NCBI RefSeq assembly: GCF_018835585.1
Contig: NZ_JAHGVE010000001.1
Location: forward strand, 1-64,000
DNA from: Pelorhabdus rhamnosifermentans
GTDB lineage: Bacteria > Bacillota > Negativicutes > UMGS1260
DNA: 64,000 nucleotides
Reading direction: 5' to 3'
The position numbers were made by a program, and so were the translations under genes. The notes under the pieces are model-generated. The model ran no database searches. It was given only the letters and a program-made list of their open reading frames with translations, and was not told the DNA's origin. This document shows, piece by piece, positions 29,441 through 38,380 of this stretch; position 1 is the stretch's first letter; the number at the start of each line of letters is the position of its first letter.

Positions 29441-29490
29441 TTTTATGAATAACCTGTATTTTCAGCAGGACACAAAGTGAGGCGTAACGG

Positions 29491-30078
29491 ATGGGTTTCC
29501 GAAAATATCGAAACGTTCTTGTAGTCTTGATGGCGGTCTGCCTGCTATTAGGCCCGCAGGTTGCGTCAGCTGATTCTTTATGGACAGATTCACCAAGCTT
29601 TTTTAGTGACAGGCGGGCTCATGCTGTGGGCGACAGTCTAACGATTTTAATTAGTGAGAGTACGTCAGCGGCGCGAAACGGGAATGCCAGCAATTCAAAA
29701 TCAGGCAGTTCTTCTATGAATGCCGGTACAGGAATTTTCCATTTTATTGCCAGTGCCAGTGCCAGTGGCAGTGATGCTTTTTCAGCCAAGGGCTCGTTGA
29801 CAAATACTAATACTGTAACAGGAAAGATTACGGTTCAAGTTACCGAAGTAAAGCCAAATGGCAATTTCATTGTTTCCGGTACGCAAAGTATTAATCAGAA
29901 CGGCGAAGAACAAAAGATTACGATTACCGGGACGGTTCGTCCTGAAGATATTTCGTCTGACAATACGGTCATGTCGTCGAATGTAGCCGATGCGAAGCTG
30001 AAAATTGATGGTAATGGTCCGATCGCCAATAAACAACGCGAAGGCATTTTGACTCAAATTTTTAATTTTTTGTTTTGA
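29491..30078 (+). CDS. flgH: Flagellar L-ring protein FlgH
   Basis: 195 residues. Forms the L ring in the outer membrane. Conserved parts: GDSLTILISESTSAARNG near residue 47, and the end region VADAKLKIDGNGPIANKQRE. Unlike proteobacterial FlgH, the N-terminus is a plain Sec signal (cleavage predicted near VASA-DS) with no lipobox cysteine, so it may not be a lipoprotein. No canonical ribosome binding site except the weak GTGAGGCG ahead of the ATG. Confidence 0.92.
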   Translation: MGFRKYRNVLVVLMAVCLLLGPQVASADSLWTDSPSFFSDRRAHAVGDSLTILISESTSAARNGNASNSKSGSSSMNAGTGIFHFIASASASGSDAFSAKGSLTNTNTVTGKITVQVTEVKPNGNFIVSGTQSINQNGEEQKITITGTVRPEDISSDNTVMSSNVADAKLKIDGNGPIANKQREGILTQIFNFLF

Positions 30079-30107
30079 GTTTTAAAGCAGGAAAAATGGG
30101 GGATTTT

Positions 30108-31211
30108 ATGCGAAAATTTCTAGCAGTCTTGGTGCTCATTGTGGTTTGTTGCAGTATGTTACCTGTTTATGCAGCTCCGTCAACGCGTATCAAAGATGTA
30201 GCCAAAGTACAGGGCGTACGTAGCAATCAATTAATCGGCTATGGTCTTGTCAGTGGACTCAATGGTACAGGTGACGGAACGAAGATTATAGAGACTTTGC
30301 AGTCTATTGCCAGTATGCTGAAATCATTTGGCGTGAATATTACAACGGCGCAAATGCAGACAAAGAATATTGCGGCTGTCATGGTGACTGCGGATCTACC
30401 TCCCTTTGCCAAGCCGGGCGATACTATTGATATGAATGTTTCATCAATTGGGGATGCCAAAAGCTTGCAAGGCGGTGTATTGCTTCAAACACCGCTCAAG
30501 GCTGCCAATGGTGCAGTTTATGCTGTAGGCCAGGGGACCTTGGCTGTTGGGGGCTACTCTGTTGGTAGTGGCGGCAGCAGTGTTCAGAAAAACTTCCCCA
30601 ATGTCGCTCGCGTGCCAGGTGGGGCTATTGTGGAGCGGGAAGTTCCCATGACATTTACGACGAACGGTGAATTGCGCTTATCACTTTCCCAACCTGATTT
30701 TACAACAGCCACGCGCATTGCCGAAAGTATTGAAGGCAAGTTTGGCTATATTGCTTCAGCGAAGGACCCAGGGACAGTTGTGATTAATATTCCTGCTGAA
30801 TATGAATCAAATGTCGTAGCTTTTGTTTCAGCCATTGAAGACTTGCCTGTTTATCCGGACAGTGTTGCTAAGATTGTCATTAATGAACGAACAGGTACCA
30901 TCGTCATGGGAACAAATGTCACCATTGATGAAGTCGCTGTGGCACAAGGCGGTTTGACAGTGAAAATTGAGCGAAACAATGATGTATCACAGCCTGCACC
31001 GTTTTCAAACGGAACGACAGCGCCAGTCAGCAATACTACCGTAAATGCCAATGAAAAAGATGGCCATCTGATTGTTCTGCCTGAAGCATCCAGTGTCGGC
31101 GATGTTGTGGGTGCCTTAAATGCAGTGGGTGCTACACCTCAGGATATTATTTCCATTTTGCAGGCCATGAAGGCCGCCGGGGCATTGCATGCCGACTTGC
31201 AAATCATTTAA
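30108..31211 (+). CDS. flgI: Flagellar P-ring protein FlgI
   Basis: 367 residues with a signal peptide (MRKFLAVLVLIVVCC..., cut near VYA-AP) and the family signature RIKDVAKVQGVRSNQLIGYG; the C-terminus has DVVGALNAVGATPQDIISIL. Forms the P ring around the rod in the periplasm/peptidoglycan layer. The longer frame from 30075 (TTG) was rejected, since ATG 30108 follows GGGGGAT and starts the signal peptide correctly. Confidence 0.95.
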   Translation: MRKFLAVLVLIVVCCSMLPVYAAPSTRIKDVAKVQGVRSNQLIGYGLVSGLNGTGDGTKIIETLQSIASMLKSFGVNITTAQMQTKNIAAVMVTADLPPFAKPGDTIDMNVSSIGDAKSLQGGVLLQTPLKAANGAVYAVGQGTLAVGGYSVGSGGSSVQKNFPNVARVPGGAIVEREVPMTFTTNGELRLSLSQPDFTTATRIAESIEGKFGYIASAKDPGTVVINIPAEYESNVVAFVSAIEDLPVYPDSVAKIVINERTGTIVMGTNVTIDEVAVAQGGLTVKIERNNDVSQPAPFSNGTTAPVSNTTVNANEKDGHLIVLPEASSVGDVVGALNAVGATPQDIISILQAMKAAGALHADLQII

Positions 31212-31234
31212 GTGCGAGTAAGCAAGGAGGATTT

Positions 31235-31624
31235 ATGAATATTAATACACAAGTGAGTAGCATACTAACAAATGTTCCATCACCTGCATCTGCGTCGCTT
31301 GCGACGGCTGTGTCAAATGGTACGGGCAGTGATTTTGCTCAGAAACTTGACCGGGCGCTTGGAGGTAAGTCGACTGCAGCAAGTGATAAAAAACTGAAAA
31401 GTGTCTGTCAAGATATGGAATCTGTTTTTTTGAATATGATGCTTACATCCATGCGTGCCACCGTTCCTAAGGATTCGTTACTTGGTGAAAGTAACGAAGA
31501 TGATATTATGAAATCCATGTTAGATACGGAGTTGTCTAAAAACATGGCTCAGGCGGGTGGGGTGGGGATTGCTAGTCTTTTATATCGTCAGCTTTCACCG
31601 CAGCAATCCCTTACCAAGAAGTGA
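31235..31624 (+). CDS. flgJ: Rod-binding protein FlgJ (rod domain only)
   Basis: 129 residues corresponding to the N-terminal rod-cap domain of FlgJ (DMESVFLNMMLTSMRATVPK, then MLDTELSKNMAQAGGVGIAS). The C-terminal muramidase domain of enterobacterial FlgJ is absent, as in many other phyla; another hydrolase must open the wall. AAGGAGGA ribosome binding site. Last gene of the rod/ring cluster. Confidence 0.88.
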   Translation: MNINTQVSSILTNVPSPASASLATAVSNGTGSDFAQKLDRALGGKSTAASDKKLKSVCQDMESVFLNMMLTSMRATVPKDSLLGESNEDDIMKSMLDTELSKNMAQAGGVGIASLLYRQLSPQQSLTKK

Positions 31625-31635
31625 GAAGACCTAAA

Positions 31636-31669
31636 GAAGTAACCAGACACAGCTGTGTCTGGTTACTTC
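31636..31669. repeat. 34-bp perfect palindrome downstream of flgJ
   Basis: Each 17-base arm is the exact reverse complement of the other with no loop (centre CAG|CTG at 31652/31653). It is not followed by a T run, so it could be an mRNA-stabilising hairpin, a weak terminator or an operator-like site. Confidence 0.7.
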
Positions 31670-31722
31670 CCTAATAGGTGGAAAAAAGTAGATTTTTTAT
31701 ATTTGGTGGGAGGCCAAAAAAA

Positions 31723-33144
31723 ATGAAAAAAATCGTGACGCGTCTCGTTGCACTTGGATTATTTTTACTTATTTTGTCGCAGACCGTTTTTGCCTTTGCA
31801 GCGCCTGCTTCACTGCAGAAGATGCGTTATAGTCAGGCAACTGACAAAGTACGTATCGTGCTTGATGTATCGGCTGTTCCATCTTATACAGTCGACACAA
31901 CTCAAGACGGTCAGATTCGCATTGATTTGCCAGGGACAACGGTTGGGTCCGCTCTTGCGGCCTTGTCTTTTAAGGACGACGCTGTAGATTCAGCCAAATT
32001 AATTGCTGTGGATTCAGCGCATCAGCAACTGGTAATTACGCTGAAAAGTACTGTTGTGCCCAAAGTTTTTGTTCTTCAAAACCCTAACAGGCTTGTCATT
32101 GATTTAGTAAAAAACAATCGTGTAACGAAAACTGCATTGTTAGGTAAGACAGCTGCAACGGTTGCACCTGGTCTTACCTATACTTCCCTTGTACGTAACA
32201 AATCTTTTGGCCCTGTTGTGGCTTATATTTTAGATGCAGATTTAAGCAAGATTAAGGTGCAGCCGGCTCTCTCGAATGGCATGATTGCCGGATTAGAGTC
32301 TGTTCAGGATATGGCAGTTCATAATCAGGCCCTTGCTGCTGTAAATGGATCGTATTTTGCCCCGAATGGTGAAATTATAGGTTTGCTTAAAATGAATAAT
32401 GTGATTGCAAGCATTCCCTATATTACGCGAACAGCTTTAGGTATAACGACAGATAACAAACTTATTTTTGGTCAAGTTGATTATCAGGGAAACATTCGTT
32501 TGCCTGATGGACGGGTGCTCGCCATTAATGGCATCAATTGCGAACGAAGTGAAGATGCTGTTACGTTATATAACTCTTATTATGGAAAGTCTACTCAGAC
32601 CAATGAATTTGGCAAGGAGTACGTCATAACAAACGGAAAAGTCAGTGCTATTTCGCCGCAGGATACGCCGCTCAAGCCCGGAAGTATTGTCTTATCCGCT
32701 CATGGCGCGGCAGCTACCGTAATGGCAGGGCTGAAAGTTGGCGATAGTGTTGTCATTGAGCAATCTTTAGGACCAGACTTTGACAAAGTTCCCTTTGCTA
32801 TCGGAGCGGGTCCCCTGCTTGTCAAAGATGGTAAACCCTTTTTAACAACGAAAGCCGAAGAATTTCCCGATGATATTGCTGTGGGGCGGGCACCACGGAC
32901 AGCACTAGGTGTTACCAAATCCGGACATCTGCTGATGGTTGTTATTGATGGGCGGCAGGCGGCAAGTAAGGGATTAACACTTGTTGAATTGGCCGATTTC
33001 ATGCAGGAACTTGGAGCTGATGAAGCCATGAATTTTGATGGTGGCGGTTCCAGCGAAATGGTTGTGAAAGGCAGTGTCATGAACAATCCGTCTGATGGTC
33101 AGGAACGGCTTGTTGGAGACGCGATCGTTCTTACTGCCAAATAA
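31723..33144 (+). CDS. Exported phosphodiester glycosidase family protein with AMIN-like N-terminus
   Basis: About 473 residues. Signal peptide (residues 1-24), an AMIN-like beta domain (about 30-140, LQKMRYSQATDKVRIVLDVS), then a phosphodiester glycosidase (NAGPA-like, DUF2233) domain with NGSYFAPNGEIIGLL, the RTALGV loop and the terminal FDGGGSSEMVVKG motif. The human relative uncovers the mannose-6-phosphate tag; bacterial members may cut sugar-phosphodiesters in envelope polymers. AMIN domains bind peptidoglycan or OM machinery. ATG 31723 follows GGGAGG; the longer frame at 31678 would spoil the signal peptide. Confidence 0.85.
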   Translation: MKKIVTRLVALGLFLLILSQTVFAFAAPASLQKMRYSQATDKVRIVLDVSAVPSYTVDTTQDGQIRIDLPGTTVGSALAALSFKDDAVDSAKLIAVDSAHQQLVITLKSTVVPKVFVLQNPNRLVIDLVKNNRVTKTALLGKTAATVAPGLTYTSLVRNKSFGPVVAYILDADLSKIKVQPALSNGMIAGLESVQDMAVHNQALAAVNGSYFAPNGEIIGLLKMNNVIASIPYITRTALGITTDNKLIFGQVDYQGNIRLPDGRVLAINGINCERSEDAVTLYNSYYGKSTQTNEFGKEYVITNGKVSAISPQDTPLKPGSIVLSAHGAAATVMAGLKVGDSVVIEQSLGPDFDKVPFAIGAGPLLVKDGKPFLTTKAEEFPDDIAVGRAPRTALGVTKSGHLLMVVIDGRQAASKGLTLVELADFMQELGADEAMNFDGGGSSEMVVKGSVMNNPSDGQERLVGDAIVLTAK

Positions 33145-33230
33145 TGATTTATGTTGCTAAAAGCGGCTAAACAGGTATAATGGAAAGTGAGAATAAAAGA
33201 ATTAAGAAGCAGCATAAAAGTGAGGTGTTT

Positions 33231-33542
33231 ATGATGAGGACCAGAAAAATTGCCCTTATCACTTTGCTAGTGTTAGCTTTGGCCATGACGTACGCAGCCG
33301 CAGCTTCATTGGTAGATCAAAAAGGCGTGCTCACAGGCAAGGTTTTGTCAGAAAGGTTGGTTGTAGCAGGCACAGAGGTGAAGGTGGGAGTTCCCCTTGT
33401 GATGATTGAAACGCCAGTCGGACCGGTACCCGCTACACGGGCCAATGTCAACGGAATCGTAAGAGAAGTGCTCGTTCATCCTGGCGATATGATTCATACA
33501 GGAGATGTACTCGTTCGCATCGAGCAGGTGCAGCGCAAATAG
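33231..33542 (+). CDS. Small exported biotinyl/lipoyl-like (hammerhead) protein
   Basis: 103 residues with an N-terminal signal anchor (about residues 6-22) and a barrel-sandwich hybrid fold: VGVPLVMIETPVGPVPATRA, then NGIVREVLVHPGDMIHTGDV. The lysine that carries biotin or lipoate is not present at the turn, so it is not expected to be modified. Such domains occur in the periplasmic adaptor of efflux pumps and in stand-alone form. Function unknown; it sits two genes ahead of the Mla operon. GAGGTG precedes the ATG pair at 33231/33234. Confidence 0.7.
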   Translation: MMRTRKIALITLLVLALAMTYAAAASLVDQKGVLTGKVLSERLVVAGTEVKVGVPLVMIETPVGPVPATRANVNGIVREVLVHPGDMIHTGDVLVRIEQVQRK

Positions 33543-33547
33543 AAAGG

Positions 33548-35332
33548 ATGATCCGTTTGTTTACCACGTTACGGGTGCTGTTCATAGGACTGCTGGCCGC
33601 ATGGCTTTTTCCGCTGACGGCAGGATGGGCAGCACCTGCCATTTTGCCTATTAACGAATTGCAGGCAGGCATGCACGGCATAGGAAAAACAGTTGTTCAA
33701 GGTACGAAAATAGAGGATTTTGATGTAGAAATTCTTGGCATCATGAAAGGCAAGGGAGCAGCAGGCGGTGATTTGATCCTTGTTCGTACATCTGGGGATG
33801 TCATTAATCGCACAGGTGGTATTGCGCAAGGCATGAGTGGCAGTCCTGTTTATATCGGTGGTAAACTGATTGGTGCTATTGCTTATGGTTGGTCGCTAGC
33901 GGATCATAGGGTGGGTATGGTTACGCCTATTGCTGACATGCTAAAAAATCTCGATATTACAAAGCCCAGTGTGGAGCTGATTCCACCAACTGAGCCTGAC
34001 ATCAAGGATGAGAAGCTGGAAAACGCAAAGCCGCTTACGACTCCTCTCATGGTGTCTGGTTATAACAGTCAAACCCTCCAATACTTACAGACTCAGCTTG
34101 AACCTTTTCATCTTGTTCCATTTGAAGTGGGGGATGTTCCCGCAGGGACCCAATATGGAGCTATCGAACCAGGAAGTTCCATTGGCGTAGAGCTTGTGCG
34201 TGGGGACGTCAATATTGGTGCATTAGGGACAGTGACCTATGTTGACGGGGATAAATTTGTTGCTTTTGGTCATCCTTTTTTACAAAAAGGTTTTGTTGAT
34301 TTTTTAGCGACAAATGCCTATATTTACACGACAGTAAGCAGCCTGGACAGTCCTTTTAAAGTCGGTACGACAGGTGATCTGGTGGGGACAATTAATCAGG
34401 ATCGTGGTACTGGAATAGCTGGTCAGCTTCATCAATACCCCTATATTATTCCCTTTCGGGTGTCTGTGACTGATCAAGATTTGCAGCGTACAGTAGAGTC
34501 TGATTATCAAGTGGTGCGTGACGAAGCCCTTGCGCCTATTTTAGGGGCTACGGGTGTTTATAACACCATTCAAAAGGCTATGGATCGTGATGGTGGCGGA
34601 ACAGCCAAGGTCAGCTTTGAAATTACAGGTCGCGGCCTTCCTGATGAAGGCGTGAAAAGAGAGAATCTATTTTACACTCCGGCTAAACTAAGTGAGATTT
34701 CCGTTGCCGAGCTTCACGAAGCGCTTGACATGTTGACAAACAATCGGTTTAATCCGGTTGATTTATTTGATGTTAAAGTAAATGTAACGGTAGAAAGTGC
34801 CCGGAAAACCGCAACGCTGATGTCAGCTAAGGTTGCCAGCAATGCGGTTGTAAAGCCAGGTGACAGTGTCAATATTGATGTCACCCTCAAGCCTTATCGC
34901 GGTGCAAGCATTGTTCGAACCATCTCGTATGTCGTGCCAAAAAATCAGTCGACGGGATCGCTCATGTTGGAAGTCCGTGGCGGCGGCATGGTCCCGCTTA
35001 CACAGATGTTATTAAAACGTCAAGGCATTGATATGGACATGCTCAAGCCTGACAAAAAATTACGCAGTTTTTCCGATCAAATTGATGATTTTGTTCATCG
35101 TGACCGGAATAATGATCTTGTTGTTGAAGTTCTTGATACTGGCGCTGAATCCGGTGATACGACAGCTCCTTCATCAACAACAGCCAAAAATAATCATCAG
35201 CAAGCAAATTTGGCTCAGACAGCTGTCATGGATCAGAAACTAATAGGGAATGATAAAAAAGACAAAACCTCTCTGGCAACAGATTATGTCATTGATGGTG
35301 ATGCGCAAGTTGTTTTGAATGTCAGTAAATAA
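33548..35332 (+). CDS. Exported S55 (SpoIVB-type) serine peptidase domain protein
   Basis: 594 residues. Signal peptide (about 1-28), then an S55 peptidase domain with the nucleophile serine motif GIAQGMSGSPVYIGG near residue 95 and a later His motif FVAFGHPFLQ near 240. In SpoIVB the same GMSGSP motif is at the C-terminus after a PDZ domain; here the domain is N-terminal and a beta-rich C-terminal half (about 350-520) plus a low-complexity tail follow. This layout is the SpoIVB-like exported family of diderms, not sporulation SpoIVB itself. Because it precedes mlaEFD, an envelope-processing role is inferred. Confidence 0.8.
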   Translation: MIRLFTTLRVLFIGLLAAWLFPLTAGWAAPAILPINELQAGMHGIGKTVVQGTKIEDFDVEILGIMKGKGAAGGDLILVRTSGDVINRTGGIAQGMSGSPVYIGGKLIGAIAYGWSLADHRVGMVTPIADMLKNLDITKPSVELIPPTEPDIKDEKLENAKPLTTPLMVSGYNSQTLQYLQTQLEPFHLVPFEVGDVPAGTQYGAIEPGSSIGVELVRGDVNIGALGTVTYVDGDKFVAFGHPFLQKGFVDFLATNAYIYTTVSSLDSPFKVGTTGDLVGTINQDRGTGIAGQLHQYPYIIPFRVSVTDQDLQRTVESDYQVVRDEALAPILGATGVYNTIQKAMDRDGGGTAKVSFEITGRGLPDEGVKRENLFYTPAKLSEISVAELHEALDMLTNNRFNPVDLFDVKVNVTVESARKTATLMSAKVASNAVVKPGDSVNIDVTLKPYRGASIVRTISYVVPKNQSTGSLMLEVRGGGMVPLTQMLLKRQGIDMDMLKPDKKLRSFSDQIDDFVHRDRNNDLVVEVLDTGAESGDTTAPSSTTAKNNHQQANLAQTAVMDQKLIGNDKKDKTSLATDYVIDGDAQVVLNVSK

Positions 35333-35355
35333 CACCCCGTTGGGGTGTTTTTTTT
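35331..35355 (+). terminator. Intrinsic terminator after the S55 peptidase gene
   Basis: Stem AACACCCC/GGGGTGTT with a two-base GT-T loop and a run of T. Confidence 0.9.
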
Positions 35356-35445
35356 GTTCAGTCAAAAATTGCAGGAAAACTTGTTTGGCATAGGGAATAA
35401 ATACAAAGTTCATTACTTGCATTTAATGTAGTGAGGATGGCCGTT

Positions 35446-36213
35446 ATGGTGATAAAATTACTTGAGAAAATAGGGAAAGTAGTCCTAAATGTGCTTGAAG
35501 TGAGTGGGCGAACGGCCATTATGGTTCGCAGTTCTTTTGCTGTTGTACATACAGTAAAAGCCAAGCCCTTGTTGCGTCAGATGGCTCATCTTGGTGCGGA
35601 TTCGCTGCCTATTGTACTATTGACGATGTTATTTACCGGCATGGTCATGACCGTACAAATTGCTCACGAATTTATTAAGTATGGTGCTCAATCATCTGTT
35701 GGAGGTGTTATTGCTATTGCCATGGGGCGTGAATTGGCTCCCGTTCTGACTGGTGTCGTTGTAGCTGGGCGTGTCGGTGCTGCCATTGCGGCAGAGATCG
35801 GTTCCATGAAGGTGACAGAACAAATTGATGCCCTGCGAGTGATGGCTGTAAGTCCAATTGCTTATCTTGTTGTGCCCCGGCTGTTAGCCTGTGTCATGAT
35901 GATGCCTGTCCTCGTTATTTTCGGCAATGTTATTGGCACAATTGGCGGATATCTCATGGCAACGCAGTATGCCGGTATTACGCATTTTGCTTTTGTACAT
36001 TCCATCCGGGTTTTTTGTATTCCAAATGATGTTATGGGTGGGTTAATTAAGGCCATGTTTTTTGGCGTGATTATTGCTCTTGTTGGTTGTCATAAGGGTT
36101 TGACAACGGAGAATGGCGCCGAAGGTGTTGGTAAGGCTACGACAGGTTCTGTGGTGACGGCCATTATTTTGATTTTTGTTAGTAACTATTTCTTATCACT
36201 CTTACTCTATTAA
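35446..36213 (+). CDS. mlaE: MlaE, permease of the Mla phospholipid transporter
   Basis: 255 residues, integral membrane with five or six helices. MlaE-family motifs: GAQSSVGGVIAIAMGRELAP and GRVGAAIAAEIGSMKVTEQI, DALRVM, and a C-terminal helix rich in Ser/Phe/Leu. Forms the core of the MlaFED ABC system that moves phospholipid between inner and outer membranes. ATG 35446 lies nine bases after GAGG; two earlier in-frame starts (GTG 35431, ATG 35437) are less well placed. It begins a three-gene operon. Confidence 0.93.
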   Translation: MVIKLLEKIGKVVLNVLEVSGRTAIMVRSSFAVVHTVKAKPLLRQMAHLGADSLPIVLLTMLFTGMVMTVQIAHEFIKYGAQSSVGGVIAIAMGRELAPVLTGVVVAGRVGAAIAAEIGSMKVTEQIDALRVMAVSPIAYLVVPRLLACVMMMPVLVIFGNVIGTIGGYLMATQYAGITHFAFVHSIRVFCIPNDVMGGLIKAMFFGVIIALVGCHKGLTTENGAEGVGKATTGSVVTAIILIFVSNYFLSLLLY

Positions 36214-36248
36214 CGGTTTTTAGTCCGTAAGAACAGCGAGGGGAAGCT

Positions 36249-37007
36249 ATGATTCGGTTAGAAAATGTCAGTGTCACTATGCGTGGACGGGACATTTTAA
36301 AAAATATTAGCCTAACCATTGATACAGGTGAAATTATGGTGATTATCGGAGCGAGCGGTTCAGGTAAAAGCACCTTGCTTCGCTTGCTCATTGGACTTTT
36401 AAAGCCAACAAGTGGGAAGATTTATTTTGATGATCGCGAGATTACTTCTTTGACAGAAGACGAAATGAACCAGGTTCGCCTGCAAATGGGGATGGTTTTT
36501 CAATATTCGGCTTTGTTCGATTTCTTGACAGTAGGCGAAAATGTAGCTTTTGGTTTGCGTGAACATTCGACGAAAAATGAGGATGAGATTCAACAAATCG
36601 TGCGTCGTAAACTGCGGCTAGTCGGTTTGTTCGGTCATGAAAATGACTGGCCGAACGAATTGTCAGGCGGCATGAAAAAACGGGTGAGCTTGGCCAGAGC
36701 TGTCGCGAGTGATCCTCAGATCGTGCTTTATGACGAACCTTCAGCAGGACTCGACCCCGTTATGTCGGCTACGATTGATCGTCTCATTGTCAATACGCGG
36801 CGTCGTTTGTGCGTTACGAGTATTGTGGTTACACACAATATGGAGAGTGCCTTTACCATTGCGGATCGTATGGCCATGATTCATGATGGTCAAATCATTG
36901 CGCTGGGCTTGCCGGCAGAATTTAAAACAAGTGCCGATCCACTTGTTTGGCGGTTTATCCATGGTGTGAGAAAGGCTAAACTGGCGAAAGGGAGGGAGTC
37001 CCTGTGA
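36249..37007 (+). CDS. mlaF: MlaF, ATPase of the Mla phospholipid transporter
   Basis: 252 residues. Walker A GASGSGKSTLLR near residue 36, Q-loop FQYSAL, signature ELSGGMKKRVSLARA and Walker B IVLYDEPSAGLDP. The stretch QYSALFDFLTVGENVAFGLRE is typical of MlaF/MkL-type ATPases. Overlaps mlaD (GTGA), so translation is coupled. ATP hydrolysis drives lipid movement through MlaE. Confidence 0.95.
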   Translation: MIRLENVSVTMRGRDILKNISLTIDTGEIMVIIGASGSGKSTLLRLLIGLLKPTSGKIYFDDREITSLTEDEMNQVRLQMGMVFQYSALFDFLTVGENVAFGLREHSTKNEDEIQQIVRRKLRLVGLFGHENDWPNELSGGMKKRVSLARAVASDPQIVLYDEPSAGLDPVMSATIDRLIVNTRRRLCVTSIVVTHNMESAFTIADRMAMIHDGQIIALGLPAEFKTSADPLVWRFIHGVRKAKLAKGRESL

Positions 37008-38284
37008 GTTTAAATTCAGAAGCTAAAGTAGGAGCCGTTACTCTATCGGCTATTGTGTTACTGGCAGGCATGTTGTTTGGTCTCAGTCGTTTCAGTTTGG
37101 GCGACAAGGGCTATCCCGTTTATGCCATGTTTCATGACGTAAACGGTTTGACCCAGGGGAATCTGGTACGCTTTGCCGGAGTAGAAGTCGGCCAGGTAGA
37201 AACGGTAACCATTGCACCTGAGGGCATTAAAGTGCTCGTTCGTATTCATAAAGGCACCGAGATTCCTGACGGATCGCATTTTACCATTGGCACAGATGGT
37301 CTGCTTGGAGAAAAATTTATTAGTATTGTGCCACCTGCTGTGGGAAATGGGAGTACCATCGCAGCGGGCGCTATTGTATTTGGTGAAGATCCGCAGGGGA
37401 TTGCCAACTTGATTAGCTCGGCTGACAGGGTGCTCGCTGATGTTCATGCCTTAGTACAGTCGCTTAATGATATTATTGGCGATGAAAAAGTCAAAGCAGC
37501 TCTCAAGGATTCAGCACTTAATATGAAGGTTATTACAGATAACTTCAATGTTTTATCAGCCAGTTTAGCGCGCATGGCAGTCAATAATGAGCAAGATGTT
37601 CATCTCATGGTAGCAAATTTGAAAGCCATGGCCGAAAGTTTGAATAGTGTTGCCGGACGGATGGATAGTATGGTGGCCCGCGTAGATAACAATGGACAGA
37701 CAGCAGCCGACTTGACGGCTGCCGTCCATAATATTAAGCTGACGAGTGAGCGCATTGAAAATATGGCAAAGTCTTTCGAAGGTGTGGCAACAGATCCTAA
37801 AACAGCTCAGAATATCAAGGATACTTTGCAAAATGCCAGGGAGGCCAGTGAAAAGGCAAACAGACTTTTAGGTAAAGTCGGCGATATTCATACGACTGGT
37901 GGCTTAGATTTTTTCTATAATCCGCATACAGAAAAATATCGCAGTAATGCTGATTTTAAGGTTTACACATCGCCCCAGGATTTTGCTGTTCTTGGGGTGG
38001 ACAATGTGGGGGAAACGAGTAAGCTGGACTTTCAGATAGGAAGCGAAAATGATGGTCTTGCCCAGCGATTTGGAGTTATAAGCGGTAAGGCCGGTGTGGG
38101 GTTAGACACACACCTCAGCGATGATTTACGTTTTTCCGTGGATGTCTATGATCCCAATGAAGTCAAAGTGAGACTTCGGACAGAGTACAAACTATCGGAT
38201 AATATGGCTCTTGTGGGGCAAACAGACAGTGTCAATCGGCAGGCGGACAAAAATACTTATTTTGGCATTCGCCGCCTGTTTTAA
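37004..38284 (+). CDS. mlaD: MlaD, MCE protein with a C-terminal beta-barrel-like extension
   Basis: 426 residues: one N-terminal membrane helix (about 8-28), an MCE domain (about 36-115; VRFAGVEVGQVETVTI, GTDGLLGEKFI), a long helical region (about 130-290), then about 120 C-terminal residues with alternating polar/hydrophobic strands that end in Phe (YFGIRRLF), like an outer-membrane beta-barrel. E. coli MlaD stops after the MCE and short helices. A similar barrel-bearing MlaD that bridges both membranes is known from Veillonella parvula, so this protein could act as its own outer-membrane conduit. No mlaA, mlaB or mlaC is present here. Confidence 0.9.
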   Translation: MSLNSEAKVGAVTLSAIVLLAGMLFGLSRFSLGDKGYPVYAMFHDVNGLTQGNLVRFAGVEVGQVETVTIAPEGIKVLVRIHKGTEIPDGSHFTIGTDGLLGEKFISIVPPAVGNGSTIAAGAIVFGEDPQGIANLISSADRVLADVHALVQSLNDIIGDEKVKAALKDSALNMKVITDNFNVLSASLARMAVNNEQDVHLMVANLKAMAESLNSVAGRMDSMVARVDNNGQTAADLTAAVHNIKLTSERIENMAKSFEGVATDPKTAQNIKDTLQNAREASEKANRLLGKVGDIHTTGGLDFFYNPHTEKYRSNADFKVYTSPQDFAVLGVDNVGETSKLDFQIGSENDGLAQRFGVISGKAGVGLDTHLSDDLRFSVDVYDPNEVKVRLRTEYKLSDNMALVGQTDSVNRQADKNTYFGIRRLF

Positions 38285-38287
38285 TCA

Positions 38288-38316
38288 TTGACACCTTTTA
38301 TGAAGAGCCCTATAAT
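38288..38316 (+). promoter_or_regulatory. Promoter of tolC-tamB
   Basis: TTGACA (38288-38293), 17-base spacer, TATAAT (38311-38316), a perfect-consensus pair just after the mlaD stop and 65 bases before tolC. Confidence 0.85.
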
Positions 38317-38380
38317 AAATCTGTATTGACTAAAGAGTCAGCAAGTCGTTGATTACATTCGGGGAGGATTAAAAATAGCA

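Noticed and set aside
33548-35332. True SpoIVB sporulation peptidase
   Set aside because: The PDZ-then-S55 order of SpoIVB is absent; the S55 domain is near the N-terminus and the rest is unlike SpoIVB.
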